Notes: a model not told the origin generated them from the letters alone. Shown: positions 10,686 through 22,779, counted from the first letter of the stretch. The stretch: 64,000 nt of DNA from Carposina sasakii (GCA_014607495.2 CP053155.1:9300001-9364000); one strand, 5' to 3'. Translations and numbers: made by a program.

Positions 10686-10959
10686 TTATATATATAAGGG
10701 CCATATATTTTTTTAAATACAAAAGCTACAAGGTTCAAAATCCGACATATCCAAGAAGCAAGTTATAATTTTAATATGTATAGTGGTTGTATAACGTTTT
10801 GCGACGAATTTTCTAATCGCGTCCGTGTGGGATAGGAAAACATCATATTTCACTACCGCCGGAGGGAGTGTGGGGATGGGGGGGTGGCTGGCAGGCGGAG
10901 ATGAGTTTTTTACGCATTATTGCTATATACGGCGCAGAAATTGAACTACCCTTCACTAT

Positions 10960-11360
10960 AATAAATTCTAATTTTGTGCAGATTAATAGTATGTTGTTGA
11001 GAGATGATATTTTATAATGATTATTTGCTGTGAAGGTGAAAATTTAATTATTACCTACTGTTGGTATAGACCTAGACGTACTTCGGATAGCCTATTATTG
11101 ATAATTAACAATGTTATTTAAGCTCAGAGAGAATTTCGACTAGTATTTTTAATTTAGGTGTAGGTTTTATATTTTCGTAACTAGCGAAACTCTGTAAATC
11201 TGTGTGTGCGCAGTAATAGAAAAAAGAACATAGAATAGAAGAAAGAAGAAGAAGAATAATTATATTTTCCTATGATAAATAAATATTAGACCTTATGATT
11301 GCACTATTTTCTAGAGGCTATCTTGACGGATGATGCGCTATCTTTTATTTTAATAAAAAC
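10960..11360. other. No gene; (GAA)-rich patch
   Basis: AT-rich sequence with an AAG/GAA-rich microsatellite-like run at about 11221-11258. I see no coding signal. Confidence 0.5.
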
Positions 11361-11363
11361 ATT

Positions 11364-11508
11364 AGCGGTGTTATTAAATAAAAATTTAATCATTTTTTAA
11401 GCTAAACGTGCCCAAAATTTGGCAGATATGTCATACATTTTGCTGTCAAATGTCATATTTAAATCGAGTCTAACTTTAGGCGCTCTTTTGTAATAACACC
11501 GTTGAAGT
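11364..11508. mobile_element. Possible MITE with short inverted ends
   Basis: AGCGGTGTTATTA near 11364 is inverted as TAATAACACCGTT near 11490. Between them are TTTGGCAGATATGTCA and TGCTGTCAAATGTCA, a motif pair typical of small insect DNA transposons. The ends are imperfect and there is a single copy in this window. Confidence 0.35.
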
Positions 11509-11743
11509 GAGTGACGTGATCTAAGTTAGAAGTAATTTTTTTTTTATTAAACTTCAACATAGTAACACAGAAAACTGTCAGTATCGACGAAGATATAATA
11601 TTGACAGTCGAGTTGTTCTCGGAAACGTTAACAAACAAGTTGGGAAATAGTGCGGGTCTGCGTTTTTAATACCCGACTTCATTTCAGAGGCACGAGCTTC
11701 TGATCGAAGGAAAACATTGTTGTGTGTCGACTTTGATATAGAG

Positions 11744-11760
11744 TTGCTAGAGGCGCCATC
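11744..11760. promoter_or_regulatory. CTCF-like motif
   Basis: TTGCTAGAGGCGCCATC resembles the conserved insulator-protein motif (YAGRKGGCGC core). It is a single site with no further evidence. Confidence 0.2.
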
Positions 11761-11900
11761 GGCAAATGCTACTGAATAGTAACTTCATATAAGCCAAGTT
11801 TACAACGGGCACTGATCCTCCGATCTTCAGCATCACTCCCGTTCGTTGAAATAGATAGACAGATAAGGTAAAATACGTACAATGGCCACACTTATAGAGG

Positions 11901-11939
11901 CTAACCTAACCTAACCTAACCTAACCTAACCTAACCTAA
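11901..11939 (-). repeat. Interstitial telomere-type repeat (TTAGG)n
   Basis: The plus strand is an uninterrupted run of CTAAC units, eight in a row. This is the complement of TTAGG, the canonical insect telomere repeat. Only 39-40 bases are present and no TTAGG-specific retrotransposon sequence is seen beside it, so it is an internal block and not a chromosome end. Confidence 0.9.
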
Positions 11940-12286
11940 TAATGTATATTTATTTATAGTATGTATATAACGGGACAGGATGGTCTTCTTGAGGAGATGG
12001 AGGTGAATCATGATTATTTCCGTCCATCTTGAATTCCTCAGAACTGTGGGCTGAAGTGGGTGATGTCGAACGAAGAAAACAAACGTACTCCTAAATAAAT
12101 CATAATCATTTATCACGTTAGGTACACAGTTGAATAGTAGGTAAGCTTATACACACAGGAATAGAACTAGAACGCGGGATAGTTTCTGTAGCTATCGCGT
12201 ACACCGGTCGCCGAGGTCTCCAAGCAAGTAATGAAGTCTACCCTCGCCGACCACGACAACGCGCGCGCCACAAACTCTATCTAGTG

Positions 12287-12301
12287 CCACCAGATGGCGA
12301 C
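12287..12301 (+). promoter_or_regulatory. CTCF-like motif, strong match
   Basis: CCACCAGATGGCGAC fits the CCASYAGRKGGCR core at every core position. It lies in a locally GC-richer patch (about 12225-12310). Similar motifs at 11744, 50767 and 58819 are weaker. Such strings are common in lepidopteran genomes, so function is unproven. Confidence 0.3.
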
Positions 12302-12600
12302 ACTGGCGTTCCGGAAATTGCTCGATTGCGTCATATATATTAATATATATTATATGATACACATAATAATATATTTTATGCTATAAGATGAAACTTAATT
12401 AAGGTAACGTATGTACATAATTGACTCACAGTAATTTTCAGGCTACCACGATACAGGCCACACCTAGTGTGGGGTCCACTACGAACTCTGTTCTCCTTAC
12501 GTAAACTGTTTGTAACCATGTTTTCTAGATTTTGTGCCTAACATTTATATAAGAATAAAATGTAAATAATTTGTAATAAACAAAATTTATTATTATTAAT

Positions 12601-12690
12601 TAGTGACAAGTTGCTAGCTTAGGCTATAGCCTGAGAGAATATCCGAATTCCTTAGTCAACTCTATTTAGGTGCAGCTGTTGTATTTTTAT
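12601..12690 (+). mobile_element. Family F repeat, 3' part
   Basis: TAGTGACAAGTTGCTAGCTT, then CCTTAGTCAACTCT and GGTGCAGCTG, match the second half of the fuller copies at 39.0-39.7 and 40.5 kb. Confidence 0.6.
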
Positions 12691-12694
12691 ACAA

Positions 12695-13165
12695 TCAACT
12701 ATTATAGCAGCTTCCATCTTCATTCTGTCTATATCTTCGTCTCGTGACATGCAGACGTGTATTTTTATTAATAAAGCGCTTACCTATACCGAACGACAAG
12801 TCCCTCAGAAAGCTTTTAAGCGCTTCAACCATGCAAGTAAAATATTCCAGCGCTTTGCTTAAACATCTTCTAAGCGCTGGAGCCGCTTTGAATATACCGG
12901 AATTATTTTTCACTAGTTTTTTTTAAACGCGTGTTCGAGTAATATAAGTGAAAACTTTACAAGCGGATTTTGGTTAAATTCTAGATAGAGTAAGAAACAC
13001 GATATTGGTTTGTTCAAATTAGTCGAGAGTAGGTATCGTATAATATTATCTTCTTCTTTCCCTGTTCCCATTCTACTGGGGTCGGTATAATATATATTTT
13101 TCTTTTGTCAATCAGTCGTTAGTCACTTCATGTAGGTCACCTATGATATTTTGTATCTACTGGTG
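12695..13165. other. No recognisable gene
   Basis: Two overlapping open frames of 60-72 codons on opposite strands (12695-12926) share the same DNA. They contain three AAGCGCT-type words (around 12774, 12813 and 12873), but nothing indicates translation. Confidence 0.4.
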
Positions 13166-13169
13166 GCAT

Positions 13170-13324
13170 TAAAGCCTCGAGCACAACGGATGCGTATGTG
13201 TAGACGTAAGCGTAGACGTTAAGCGGTGTGTCCTGTCTTAGACAGTTCTATACATTACAACTCAGAGGTACGTGTACGTCTACGCTTACGTGTACGCATA
13301 CGCATCCGGTGTGCTCGAGGCTTA
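13170..13324. mobile_element. GC-rich hairpin MITE, ~50-bp arms
   Basis: The left arm 13170-13219 (AAGCCTCGAGCACAACGGAT...) pairs with the right arm 13270-13324 (...ATCCGGTGTGCTCGAGGCTT). Both flanks include TTAA. The arms are rich in TACG/GTAC words and far more GC-rich than the surroundings. There is no coding capacity. Confidence 0.85.
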
Positions 13325-13390
13325 AAGGTTTCAGTGTAAGCTACCAGTATCACAGCCCACCCTTATAATGTGATTAAATTAAGTTAATGC

Positions 13391-13450
13391 AGTGGTTGTG
13401 GGTTCGATTCCCACTCGGGTGAAGAATTTTTTCCATTTCTTTATTATTGT
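13391..13450 (+). mobile_element. tRNA-like element, 3' half only (family T, copy 2)
   Basis: GTGGGTTCGATTCCCACTCG, a complete T arm, is followed by GGTGAAGAATTTTTTCCATT and a TTTATTATT tail. This matches the 3' half of the element at 39808-39952. The 5' half is missing, as expected from 5' truncation during retrotransposition. Confidence 0.75.
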
Positions 13451-13454
13451 TTTA

Positions 13455-14300
13455 TAAATTAAGTTGTAAACGCTTGCTTAGTATAAAATGAACATGACAA
13501 ACGAGCTCCACCCATCATTGGTCAGCGCTAATTCCCGTGTTAACAGCGGAATATGTGGAGCTGTAATACAAACATCACTTAGTTATTACTCTTCACGTGG
13601 TCACACTAAACATGGATGCGGTATTGGATGGAAGATCACTAGTAGAGTAAATACGTTATCACACGTTGCTCAATTCTCTATAACTCATAGAGCCTATCAA
13701 AAATACAATAACCTCGACAAATTGCTGGATCTAAAAAGTGAATACCCAAGAAGTTTTTTACTTAGGTAGTCTAGGATATATAGGTACCTCTTGATGAGCC
13801 GTTATAATGGTAGAAGTACTTTTATGTATTCAAACTATCAGTGCATCTCATAAGAATGCCTTTAGTTATTTTAAAGTCGTTACAACATTAAAAACTGACA
13901 AAGATAGAGCTACTTATAGTACGCATAGAAGATAATATTTTTATAGATAAAGAAGCAAGTACAATATTGATATTAAACTACGAAGTACCTTCTCCATGCC
14001 TCCACAATTATCGCTTCGTAACAAAACTGACCGCTAAAGGGGGGGTGTCCACTGGACGTTGATGTATCATGTCGGATCAAGCCGAGCGCGTCTGTCCACC
14101 GCCTAATCTCCATACATTATTACAGAGGATATTGTTCAAATAAATGGTACTTGGACCTAAGTTACGGTAGGGTTGACAGTGGAGTGTTTAATGTTCCTTT
14201 TAGTAAAGAATGAAAAATAGAGTTACCTACTTATGTAGCTTTTATATGGTATAGTAAACGTGACACGTATGTTATTTGCTTCAGTTTATATCATTACTAT
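13455..14300. other. No recognisable gene
   Basis: A 93-codon open frame at 13488-13769 (plus) has no recognisable motif and no splice context. A G run at 14040-14047 precedes a short GC-richer stretch. Confidence 0.4.
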
Positions 14301-14301
14301 T

Positions 14302-14438
14302 AGGACCGATTTTTAAATGGTCAGATAGCCTTTTCAAGAGTTGAAGTTGATGCTGTCTCTCTCTTAATCAAATTTTAGAGAAAGACAGCAATAAGTTTAT
14401 CCTCGAGATAGGCTATCTGACTGAACAACCAGCCCTTG
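14302..14438. mobile_element. Small hairpin MITE
   Basis: Arms 14320-14364 and 14377-14421 are inverted copies: GTCAGATAGCC at the outer ends and GCTGTCTCTCTCT against AGAGAAAGACAGC at the inner ends. The outermost bases AGGACCGATT and AACCAGCCCT are also roughly inverted. Total length is ~137 bp, with no coding capacity. Confidence 0.75.
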
Positions 14439-14671
14439 TTACATTTTGGACTATTGAAACATTTATTGGGTTTTCATATTTTTTATGGTTTTTTGTCTTA
14501 GACCATAAATTTTTCAGCACTTTTCTGATCGCTTCCGTCTGTTGATCCTAGCTTACAGAAGCTGCGATGCTCGATAGTGGTGGTGGGGATGTACGTGTAT
14601 GTAACCAAAAGTATTATATTTTATGTTTTCTGTGTGTATAATAAATAGATGAATAAGAATAAGACAAAATA

Positions 14672-14755
14672 AACATACCCATGACTATGTTCCCAAAATG
14701 GGATAGCCAGAGAATTGCAGGATTATGAAAGGAATCTTACAGTCAGCTATACTTA
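14672..14755 (+). mobile_element. Family F repeat, 5' part
   Basis: TGACTATGTTCCCAAAATGG, then ATAGCCAGAGAATTGCAGGA, matches the start of the family F copies at 36372 and 39013, with about 20% change. Confidence 0.55.
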
Positions 14756-14759
14756 AGTA

Positions 14760-17700
14760 TAAAGGCACAGAAACATAAGTTTCACGTATTCACATAAATT
14801 TAAAAATAATTTTGTATATTTAAACTAAAATTCGGTTGCACAACTAGCTAAAATATACCAAGTTAGTATCTACTAGACTAGTAACGAGTGGCTCTGGTTG
14901 TACAACGTATGGAGATTAATTTGCACTCCAGGCTGCCCTCGAGCCGGCCCTGGGGACAACTCCCCTACGATAGAATTGTATGGATATGACCTGTGTAAAA
15001 CCGGTGCGAGTAATAAATTTTAACCTAATTACTCCTAGAGCTCTCTTGGTCAAGAAGATTTTCGTTTTGTTCATAGTAAAATAAATCTTTGAACAGAATA
15101 TATTCATAAGTCATTCTGATTTTTTGAGGCGTAACGTGTTTATTTATATTTATATGTTTAATGCTCACATATATTTTAATTTTTCTATGTTTTTTTTGCT
15201 AAATTATTGATATTAATATAAGTATTTATGGTAAGAGAAACCTGTTCTTTTTTCTTATAAGAAAGTAAAGCAGTTGATTCCTGATTTAGATGTATTTTTC
15301 AAAATATGGAAGAAACAAAAACTGTTATACAATTAATATTTAAGAACCCTGTCCATACTAGCCGGGTGGTTAACAAACGTAAGGCCCCATCCCTCGCCCT
15401 CGCCGTCTCGGTATATAAGGTAAGAAAGGAGTAATTTTCCTGGATTGACATTGTTTGAGATAGTAAGATTAGTGTTAAATTTACCGATTGGAGAAAGGAA
15501 AGAGGTTTAAATTTTATTTGCCTTTGCTCCATATACAAAATCGATGAATAAAAACCTAACATTACAAACCCCACATCTAGAACTCAAAGCTCAAGTTAAG
15601 AGTATTATATTTAATATCAGGATTAGGAACTATCAGTAGTTACACTAGAACAAACAAACATATACAACTTCTGCAATAGTATAGAAACTTCTAGACTAAA
15701 ATAGATACTTCAATAGACTCAAATAAGTACTGAAAAATGTAATATTCCAGCCCACTTTCTATCTGAAAGTTGAAGATAAGGCAGCTCTAGCCAACTATTA
15801 ACACTACGTCTGTTGAATACAAGCAAGCCCGATCCAGCCAAAAAGCCGTTTAATGAATATTTGATCCATTTCGCATCTTGCGACACATTCAAATCAATTT
15901 GGAATGTGGACTATTCGGGGTTTGAACTGCGAATTCGAACCGAAACTTTTTTTAGGAGCGTAAATAGTTTCTCATTTGTTTGGACCTAAATCTGATAAAA
16001 TATTACCTTTTAGCGTCTTCCACAACTTTTTTGAATAATTTATATTAACATTTCCAACTTTGAACTCAAATTAAAAGATCAGTACAGATTTTTTTATAAA
16101 AGCAAATTAAACAAAAGTGAATTAATCACCAAAACCAAAACAAAACCTCCCAAAATGAATTCACTAATCCATTTGACCCGAAATTACGGCAAACCCAATA
16201 TTTGTTCTCTCCTGAACAAAAAATTGGCCCCAATTAGCGTTCGCCCGTTTCTAAGAGAAAACGAAATTGCTTCGTAAAAAGTCGTAACTCAATTACGACG
16301 ATGAACCACTAGGAAGAATAGGGCAGATGCAGACTTGCGATATTTTTTGCATGAATAATAATTTGTCATTGATTGGAAAAAGCCAGTTATATCTTAAGTA
16401 ATTTTACATTTAAAGGTACCAATGCAAATGTCTAGGTCATTCCTTCATATTTTTAAAACCTTCCACCACAACCACTATGCCCAATTCAGGACTAAATTGC
16501 ATTGCATGTGCACGTTCTTCTCGCGTTTCACCTTAGTTTCAAGTAAAGATGCCGAGATTTATGACGTAAATACCTAACTTAGACAAACGCGTATCAAAAT
16601 TTTATGCAGCTATCAATTTATAGTGATCCTGATGATGCCACGGGTGTTGGCGAAACATATGTCGATTAAAATTTTAATTGGTTTTCGGATTAGCAGCTAT
16701 GTATTTATGGTTGCATGCTAGGTGCTTGGATCTGGCTTCTCGTTGCGACTGTAGTGTCTTGTGTTCGTGATCATGAGTAGGCAGATCCGAGGGTCAGCGG
16801 AGGGTATAGGGCCCGGTGGCGGGCGATCCCTCAATAGAAATTTATAGTGACTCTAATACCAGTGAAACGGACTTATTGTTCCGCTGTTAGATGGCCTTTA
16901 CTCGTACCACAGATCTTATAACACGCCTAGTATTTAACTCTTTCAGTCTGAATGTTTTGCAGTGTGTGTGACTTGACAATTATCATCTTTCTACCTGGAG
17001 TGTAATGTCAATTTTTTATTACTCCTATTTCCTAATTCTAAAGGATCGCGAACAAAACAAAATCGCAACTATCCCGCTCATCTGCATTCCACTTTAGGCC
17101 TTCGTTAACAGGGTTGAGGAGAGGAGCATGCGCCATGACCCTAGGTCGATAATGAGACCTCTCTCTCTGGAGCAACATCACACACCCTCAGTTTAACATT
17201 TACGTATTTACATACGGACCCACATATGCATATGGGATTAGGGATGTCCCAGAATAAAATAATTGATGATGTACTTTTGTTGGCAAGTACATATTCAGGT
17301 AAACTTGTGGTTTAAGTAATTTTCAGGGCTATTCTAACAATTCAATGTAATAATTTATAAAAGTGTATACTTTGGATAAGAAAGTGTTTTAGTTAAGAAC
17401 CTTAATATTAAAATATATGAATTTTATAAATAATTCTTTATGGATTTCGGCTCGTCCTTTGTATGTAGAATATTTATCTTGGTGTTTGTATCAGACTTTA
17501 TTGCAACTTTTCTTCTTCCTGCTCTGTTCATATTCACAAATCCATTTCTATCATCAGTCAATTCGTTACTCACTCAGATTTTAGCATTAAACTAAATAAC
17601 TATTGTCCAAGGCACTAAATGTTCTTTTAACAACACAGGAATATAAAATTCGATTCAGCACAGCCCTAAAAGTTTGCCCTTAGCTCGTACGAGCACACCC

Positions 17701-18140
17701 CAGCACATTTTCCTACACTCACACAAACGTAATGATTTTTATACGTAGTTACGACTTTGAATTTCTTTAATGGCATTCTTATATTGACATTAGACGAAAT
17801 AAAATTTATGCGTCTCGAATCTTGGTTGCAAAGGGGTAGACTCGAAGCTATTATTGTATCTCTTTTGTATTTGAATATGTTTGGACACTGAAAAACTTTT
17901 TTGTGAATAGCTAAATGATTTAAATGTTATCGGAAGATTTAGCTCTTCTATTCTTATTACTTTTTCGTATTGATGCACTTTACAAAATAATATGAACGGA
18001 ATTTCCACAACACTTACTCGTACCTACCTATTAGTTCTTAAATACGGAGACCTCCCTCCAAGGTATTATCGTGGGTACTAAATAAGGGTATGAGGTAATA
18101 GATAATTTAATCTGTTGTTGTGTAAAAAAAATACTTCAGT
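14760..18140. other. No recognisable gene
   Basis: Mostly single-copy AT-rich sequence. Around 16140-16310 the base composition is more balanced and repeat-free, as in a possible conserved non-coding element. Around 16730-16800 a patch (GGATCTGGCTTCTCG ... CAGATCCGAG) partly resembles 4037-4105, suggesting an old unnamed repeat. Open frames of 60-91 codons here lack coding signals. Confidence 0.4.
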
Positions 18141-18143
18141 GTA

Positions 18144-18225
18144 TCAGGGCCGCATAGTTAGTGGAGATCCGTGATCTCTGCCTACCTCTCCGGAAAAGAG
18201 GCGTGATTTTTTGTATCTATGATGT
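18144..18225 (-). mobile_element. Family D-related repeat
   Basis: The minus strand reads AATCACGCCTCTTTTCCGGA, then GAGGTAGGCAGAGATCACGG and ATCTCCACT. This is a very common lepidopteran repeat whose AATCACGCC...GTAGGCAGAG core is shared with the family D copies. Confidence 0.6.
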
Positions 18226-18569
18226 ACCTAATACTTTCTCAAAAATACCTGGTAAATTCAAATCTTTCACAGCTTTACCATTATCGAGCATTTAAAAATG
18301 AAAAAAAATATATAGTCCATTAAATAAATACCTTTTATTATTTCATTATATTTACTCTACCTCATTTCATTCGATATTATTTAACTGCTTTTCTTGAACT
18401 ATCGTTAACTACTACATTATTATCGTCGCCATCAAAATCCACTTAGATAAATAATATACCTATCTATCTTCTAGATCTATATTTCATCGTAGAACTTTCC
18501 AGAACCATAACTCTAGCTAGACGGTCTCACGTCGCAATATAATTAAAATCACGACTGTCCCGCGGTCCA

Positions 18570-18635
18570 CTCGCTTAGGGGGCACCCCCACCCCCTAAGG
18601 GGGAGAAGGGGGCGATCCACATTAATATCCCCCCC
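18570..18635. repeat. G/C-run hairpin
   Basis: CTTAGGGGG and CCCCCTAAG form an inverted pair separated by a few bases. They are followed by GGGGGAGAAGGGGG and later by a seven-C run. The patch could form a hairpin or G-quadruplex and stands out sharply from the AT-rich surroundings. Confidence 0.7.
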
Positions 18636-18639
18636 TTTT

Positions 18640-21600
18640 ATCTCTATATGCAAACTGGCAGCTGAAGTTTTCTCTCATTGTGGCCGGTGCCCGAAGTTTC
18701 TTGAATGATTGTGCTGTTCCAATGAAGGAAAAAAGTTTTGTTCAGCTCTCAGATTCTTTAGAAATGTGGATTGCTGAATGGGATTTTTTTAGTTGCGGCT
18801 TTCTTGTGACTATGATTTTTCAATGTTTGTTTGCTTTTATATACCTAGCTCTCTGTATTCAAGAGTAACCATATTATAAGTGTAATTCAGGAATCTTATA
18901 TACATTTAGGTAAGTAGGTAGTCTAAATAAAAAATTGTAAGTACCTACGTATGTATTAGTTTATGAACATAGAGTTCTACAGACTTCCTAAATGTTATTT
19001 AGACAAAATGACAAGATATTTTTTTTTGATAATTAAGTAGGTACCCATTTCGAATTATCCAAAGATACAAAAATTTTTAAGTGATTTAACCAAACAGAAA
19101 ATATTGATACACTAGTTATCTACTAAAACGGAAAATTAATTTAACTTTCATCCATTTAGCTTTGTTTAATTTCCCTATTTCCCTGCAAAATTTAAATGTA
19201 TCCTCAAGAAATTCGTCAGATTAATGTACATAATTAAGATTTCCATCGCAATTTCCTTTTGACGACAACTTAATGCCGCTAAATACAAAATCCTATTGGT
19301 CATCTCGGTGAAAGGAAGAGCCGCGCGTTCTAATTACAAATAATCAAGCGCTGTGATTGGTTGGCTTGGATCCCCCCTTCGTTTGTTCTCGGTGGTGGGC
19401 GTGGCCTATCTCGCTCGCTCTTTTAATTAGTGTAAGGAGTAAATTGCTCGAGAGAGAGCAGTAGTTTTAGCGCCATCTCTTATTGGGTGGTGCAACTAAA
19501 GAGGAAGGGGAATAGTGCCGTAGTTAATATAAGGAAAACACGTACGCTTAGGAAATGGCTTAGTTGACGTAGCTAGGGAGTTTGTGGAGTTAAATCGCTT
19601 GTAGGTACCTATGTTTAGTACCTACATGTTATTAGGTACTACATTATACCTTTTCAACAAAATAAAATCAGTGCTGGTATATTTTTTTTATTAATTACAA
19701 TTTCTATTCAATTGTTTCAGTAATAGAATACTTTAGTAGTATCATCGACGCCACGTTTGGATTTTTCTTTTTTTTATTGCACCCACTACCCCCAGCCTCC
19801 CCTACAACGCAGCATTTCCAAGCCATTTAATATTAATGTGCATTTTCGTGGAGAGATTCGTATAAAGCCCCAGTCTGCGATACAGAGAGGAAGTCGGGCG
19901 CAAACGGACAATGGGTTTAAATTTTAATTACGCGCCATTTTTGCTGCGCTTTTTGATTTCACGTTATTCTTTTGCCATGAAACTGCAAGGAGGATTTCAG
20001 TTTTTATTAACTGTACGAATTGCTACGTTCTATTCTTTTATTAATTTTTAGCAACTACTCGTACGTTAATTTCATGCAACTACATCATCCAAAAGAGTTA
20101 TCTCAAGAACACATCTTGCTCTCTCATTTGATGATTAAATTGCCATCAAAATAATGTGGTAATAAGCAAAGCAATGTTTAAACGCCAAAATATACAGAAC
20201 TTGAAAAAGCCGATTCTCCTCTCATGCAGACTTGCAGATACCAGCCGGCCTGGTTCAGGATTTATTACCACTAGTTAAAAGTAGTTAGTTGAACTGCAGT
20301 TACGAACAACCATTTCCGATATATAGAGCAGAGAAAATACGCCAGATTACATCCAAAGCTCTTTCTGAGGCTGATCTTTAGTTACGCGGTGCTACAAAAT
20401 GGACCATCATTTTCCAATTAGGTGGCTGAAAATACCCATAGATTAAAATATATAATATAGATATAAATAGATTGAATATTGAAAGATAGAAAAGATTGAA
20501 AGGCATGTTGGATTTTTTCTCTTCGCTGTCACCCATTTACTACACAATATACCTACCTACTAATTTCAAATATTTTTCTGTATTGCCCGGCTATTATAGT
20601 ATATGACATTAATTTTGACTGAATTTCCAGGTTACTAATTGTGTTGGCCAATAATGTTGCCGTAAGTAATTTAACATTTTATTCAAAAGTTTAAGGATTT
20701 TGAAATTCCGACTTCATGAGAATTTAAATAAGCTAACATATACAACTGCATTTGTTCAATAAACCAATCATTTTGGTACAGCAGATAACTCGAAATGAAA
20801 TAGGACTTCCCGAAATCCAAGAAAGTCAAAACCCAATCGAAATTTTGAGGCAGTAAAACACGTAATCACGTCCCTTCTTCAACTTCACGTTATGAGTTTA
20901 TAACCCAAAATATTGGAACCCTATTCCAAACAAATAAGGATCGATTTGGCTTATTCCTGTAAGTAGAAATAAACGTACTTACACTTACACCCTGGAGGGT
21001 GACAATACCCGAACGGGAGGTTTGAGTACACTTTATCAAAGCGTGTAAAATTGACCAAATTAAACTTTAAACGGATGAAATAAGGATGTTGGGATGTGCC
21101 TTATTATCTCGTTAAAACGTATAATACCTATTTTACAAATGGACAGCGATTTATACGGCACCTCAGTGATTATTCGTGGTACCACCATAAATTTAAACTG
21201 TTGCCCCGTGTGAATTTTGCTTTAGTTTTTCGGTGTTAAGATTAGCCCAAAGAGTATTCGCTTTCCGTTTTCACCATCGTCGTTAACTTCATTACTTTTT
21301 GAAAAAGGTAACAAATCTACACATACGAGTATTAGGACCTCCAAAATTGATTAATTAAACTAACGTAAGGAAAGGTCAAAATTCTGGTGATCAGCGGGCT
21401 ACCTAATTAACCTCAAGCTAAAAAAATATTTCAATTGTGAAAGCGACAGCTCTACATTGCCAAAAGCAGCATCTTGCTTCCATAGTGGAAATAAACTTGC
21501 TGTCTACATGGTAACAGTTCTGACTTCATCTCAAACATGTACAAAGTATCTGGTCCTCCCTGGAATCCATACTGGCCACTGTGATTTAAATAAGCACCTG

Positions 21601-22200
21601 GAATCTACACAATACCATAAACGCTGACAGAAATCCTGCTGTAAACCAGATACTTTGTTCTGAATAGCTGCTCAAATAGAGCGAATTTAACATTTGTATC
21701 AGCTAAACGTAGTCACAGATTTTTCTATACTTCCATTTTTTTTTTAGCTTTAAGACGCAGTTTTGTAAATAATACCGAAAGTATCTGTTAATTTACCATT
21801 CATAGTTCAACTGATTATAATCTAACTAAACCGTTTAGGCTTGGCCGTTCCGTCACACACTAGGACCATCAAATTTATAGCATTAAGTGTTAATTGATAT
21901 AATGAATGACCATCCTTATCCATGATGCTTATCTATTCATTATTTGTTTTGTAAACGTTTATGTTGATTAGAGGATGTTTGGTTGAATGATTTTAGTTTA
22001 ACTTTTTGTATCTGTGAGTAATGTATGGGGGATATTAACAAATGTAATTACTTGCATATGAATGAGGCACAACTGCATAATAATTTACAATCATGTAATT
22101 ACAATGAAGAAATGGACTATGATAGACTGAACTGTTTGGCAAATGTATGGGCGCAGTTTGTAGTTAATCTTCCTGCTGTGGTTCTTGCAGAAAGTCATAA
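18640..22200. other. No recognisable gene; possible regulatory patches
   Basis: No repeat of this window recurs here. 19240-19510 is GC-richer, with GAGA-type (GAGAGAGAG) and AGCGCCATCT words that often occur in insect regulatory DNA. A 62-codon frame at 18680-18868 ends in a hydrophobic stretch but has no supporting signals. A 31-base segment at 20631-20661 lies between an AG and a GTAAGT but is phase-incompatible with the candidate exon at 9868. Confidence 0.35.
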
Positions 22201-22204
22201 TATT

Positions 22205-22385
22205 ATGAATGTCTGTCTTCAGCCTATTGCAGCCCACTGCTGGACGTATGCCTCCCCCAGGGCGCGCCATAAGGCTACTGCCACAGGAGGATTTTGCCCA
22301 TAGTCACCACGCTGGGCACCCGCAGTGTGATTTTCGGACTATGTTGTCAGCACGGAAGGCGCTGCTGCCCGCCTCCCGGAAACCG
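22205..22385 (-). mobile_element. Family E element, 5'-truncated
   Basis: The minus strand matches the 3' two-thirds of the 262-bp element, from GGGAGGCGGGCAGCAGCGCC to GGACGTATGCC-type text and the CTGAAGACAGAC end. The TGA tail is mostly lost. Confidence 0.75.
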
Positions 22386-22389
22386 ATAC

Positions 22390-22712
22390 AATATTATGAA
22401 TATTTACATTTAAATTTATTCCCCATTTCGGAACCAAGCAGCCGTGTATATTTGTAGGTATGTATTAATTTAATATGCTGTAAATACAGACCTTGTAAAA
22501 CTAAAATACACCAACATAGATGCTGTATACATGAGCAAATTATAATAATGGTGATCATAATTAAGACCAATAATGGTTTTCATTTTACGAGTTACTTTTT
22601 CATGTTTTTATACTAAAACCACTTTAGCGTAGGTTCATTATTTGATTAGCTTTGATTGGCTAGATTCACGAATATCATCTCCATCTTTCTCAATAACTTC
22701 TATATACATGCA
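22390..22712. other. No recognisable gene
   Basis: AT-rich spacer between two repeat fragments. I see nothing in it. Confidence 0.5.
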
Positions 22713-22772
22713 TATAAACACAGCTGTGCTCCCAAAATGGGGTATCTAAAACTGCAGGTTCTAATCGCCCAT
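22713..22772 (+). mobile_element. Family F repeat, 5' fragment
   Basis: CACAGCTGTGCTCCCAAAAT, then GGGGTATCTAAAACTGCAGG, matches the start of family F. About 60 bases remain. Confidence 0.5.
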
Positions 22773-22779
22773 ATTATCA

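Noticed and set aside
11901..11939. Evidence that the window is at a chromosome end
   Set aside because: Only eight units, flanked by ordinary unique sequence on both sides and without telomere-specific retrotransposons.
20631..20661. 31-base segment between an AG acceptor and a GTAAGT donor that could encode hydrophobic residues, considered as exon 2 for the candidate at 9868
   Set aside because: Exon 1 ends in phase 0, and phase 0 here meets a stop after seven codons; the polypyrimidine tract is weak.
22025..22303. 92-codon open frame
   Set aside because: Its last third is the antisense of the family E repeat, and the rest has no motif.
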